NCBI GenBank assembly: GCA_018903055.1
Contig: JAHIPW010000078.1
Location: forward strand, 1 to 5,540
Source of the DNA: DRGV01 sp018903055 [NCBI: bacterium]
GTDB taxonomy: Bacteria; UBP18; UBA7526
Reading direction: 5' to 3'
Length of the DNA: 5,540 bases
Shown here piece after piece: positions 4,737 through 5,540 of the stretch (positions are counted from its first letter, which is position 1; each line of letters opens with the position of its first letter). The notes below the pieces were generated by a model. The model was given only the letters and a program-made list of their open reading frames with translations, did not search any database and was not told the origin of the DNA. The position numbers were made by a program, and so were the translations under genes.

Positions 4737-4847
4737 CCCCGTTAGAAATTTCTTTCTACAAGATAACATTTTATCCATTATCCAAGTGTTCATTACTAAT
4801 AAGAAGACATGTTTTACAAGATGGATCTGTCAAGATTTCTAACGGGG
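4737..4847. mobile_element. MITE-like element, 111 bp, 13-bp perfect terminal inverted repeats
   Basis: CCCCGTTAGAAAT (4737-4749) and ATTTCTAACGGGG (4835-4847) are exact reverse complements bounding 85 bp of AT-rich DNA. The interior has no open reading frame of note, but it holds a direct repeat TACAAGAT (4757-4764 and 4815-4822). The size, perfect ends and noncoding interior fit a miniature inverted-repeat element moved by a transposase encoded elsewhere. No clear target-site duplication is visible: the flanks are CCTG and TGAA. The ends CTGCCCCGT and ACGGGGTGA recur around the small hairpin at 3285-3311, suggesting a related shorter copy. Confidence 0.6.
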
Positions 4848-4883
4848 TGAATAATCAGATTCCAAGCATAGCGAGGATATCTT

Positions 4884-5540
4884 ATGATTAAAGCCAGGGC
4901 CTTTATCTTTGATACTGACCAGACGCTTCTAAATACCTTGAAGCGTTTTTATGTTGTCTTCAATGGGAATTTAGAGAAGATTGGATTAGAACCTTTGGAG
5001 TATAGGGATTTTATCAAGAAGTACTCTCAGGATATTTTGAACGAGGTAGTGGCACCACTGAGAAGTAAGGGAAGAGAAGCGAAACTCCATCGATTCTGGC
5101 TCTCCTTCTTAAAAGAATTTCGCTCCTTTCGCACCAGAGAAGACCATCTAATACCAGGGGTGAAGAAAGTATTAGAAAAAATTTACCAGGCGAAGATTCC
5201 CATTGCCGTCAATACCAACTGTATTGCTCCTATTTCTCAAGTAAAAGAAGAGCTGGATGAATTTGGAATCGGAAAATATATTTCTGTGATTGCTACAGGA
5301 TATGAGGCAAAGGATGAATTAGCAGATGGCCACCATTTCTCCAAAAAGACAATTATCAAAAAAGCGATTGCTAAACTCAAAATTCCGGCAAAAGATTGTG
5401 TAGTTGTTGGTGATTACTTTAACGATATAAAGGCGGGTAAGGCCCTAGGGACAAAGACCATCGCCGTTCTCACTGGCTTAACGGGAAGGGAATATGCTCT
5501 GAAATTAAAGCCGGATGCCATCATTGATTCTCTTGCCCAC
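4884..5540 (+). CDS. HAD-superfamily phosphatase, phosphoglycolate-phosphatase-like, 3' end beyond window
   Basis: The frame runs open from the ATG at 4884 through 219 codons to the window edge, so the gene is truncated by the window, not broken. HAD motif I is FIFDTDQTLLNT with nucleophile D10 and acid/base D12; the usual Gly after the second Asp is Gln13. Motif II is represented by VNTN (T111), motif III by lysines 154/155 in HHFSKKTII, and motif IV by VGDYFNDIKAG (D177, D181). Residues about 18-90 are helical and fit a C1-type cap. The order and the GDxxxDIxAG...ALGTKTIAVLTG ending resemble phosphoglycolate phosphatase or beta-phosphoglucomutase-like enzymes. The substrate cannot be read from sequence. 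A moderate ribosome site, GAGGAT (4873-4878), precedes the start, just downstream of the MITE-like element. Confidence 0.88.
   Translation, partial: MIKARAFIFDTDQTLLNTLKRFYVVFNGNLEKIGLEPLEYRDFIKKYSQDILNEVVAPLRSKGREAKLHRFWLSFLKEFRSFRTREDHLIPGVKKVLEKIYQAKIPIAVNTNCIAPISQVKEELDEFGIGKYISVIATGYEAKDELADGHHFSKKTIIKKAIAKLKIPAKDCVVVGDYFNDIKAGKALGTKTIAVLTGLTGREYALKLKPDAIIDSLAH

Overview
The window looks like bacterial chromosome from an uncultivated lineage, probably an environmental candidate phylum. The support is compact genes with strong Shine-Dalgarno sites, arginine coded mostly by AGA/AGG, Lys/Glu-rich proteins, mid-range GC by eye, and an unusual load of different palindromic repeats in nearly every intergenic gap. 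I cannot name the phylum, and there is no rRNA, tRNA, CRISPR array, transposase or phage gene to anchor it.

All eight genes called are on the + strand. In order: a 67-aa two-helix membrane protein (220-423); an 88-aa protein of unknown function (677-943) whose stop overlaps by 4 bases (GTGA) the start of a glycerophosphodiester phosphodiesterase (940-1761); a 43-aa Lys/Arg-rich mini-protein (1777-1908); a macro-domain (ADP-ribose-binding) protein (2041-2568); a free-standing lamin-tail-domain protein (2749-3102); a 440-aa protein with a large unrecognised N-terminal region and one C-terminal CBS motif (3338-4660); and a HAD-superfamily phosphatase running off the window end (4884-5540).

The intergenic DNA is the more unusual part. 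It holds a GTTACTA/TAGTAAC palindrome cluster (40-172); two related copies of a structured element (455-548 and 1936-2002); a long AT-rich imperfect palindrome (2578-2717); a multi-hairpin ACGGAT-type repeat (3190-3272) followed by two mutually exclusive hairpins ahead of the CBS gene (3287-3320); and a 111-bp MITE-like element with perfect 13-bp terminal inverted repeats (4737-4847). One palindromic repeat (1661-1760) lies inside the phosphodiesterase reading frame and gives it a collagen-like, then Cys/Pro-rich tail.

Functionally, the clearest link is the translationally coupled 88-aa protein/phosphodiesterase pair, with the 43-aa gene close behind. The macro-domain, phosphodiesterase and HAD genes all suggest housekeeping phosphoester or nucleotide-derivative chemistry, but the repeat-filled gaps between most genes argue against one long operon. 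I see no convincing defence system or biosynthetic cluster. The best candidates for something undescribed are the a-b-a'-b' structured repeat with compensatory change, the repeat-derived protein tail, and the N-terminal region of the CBS protein.
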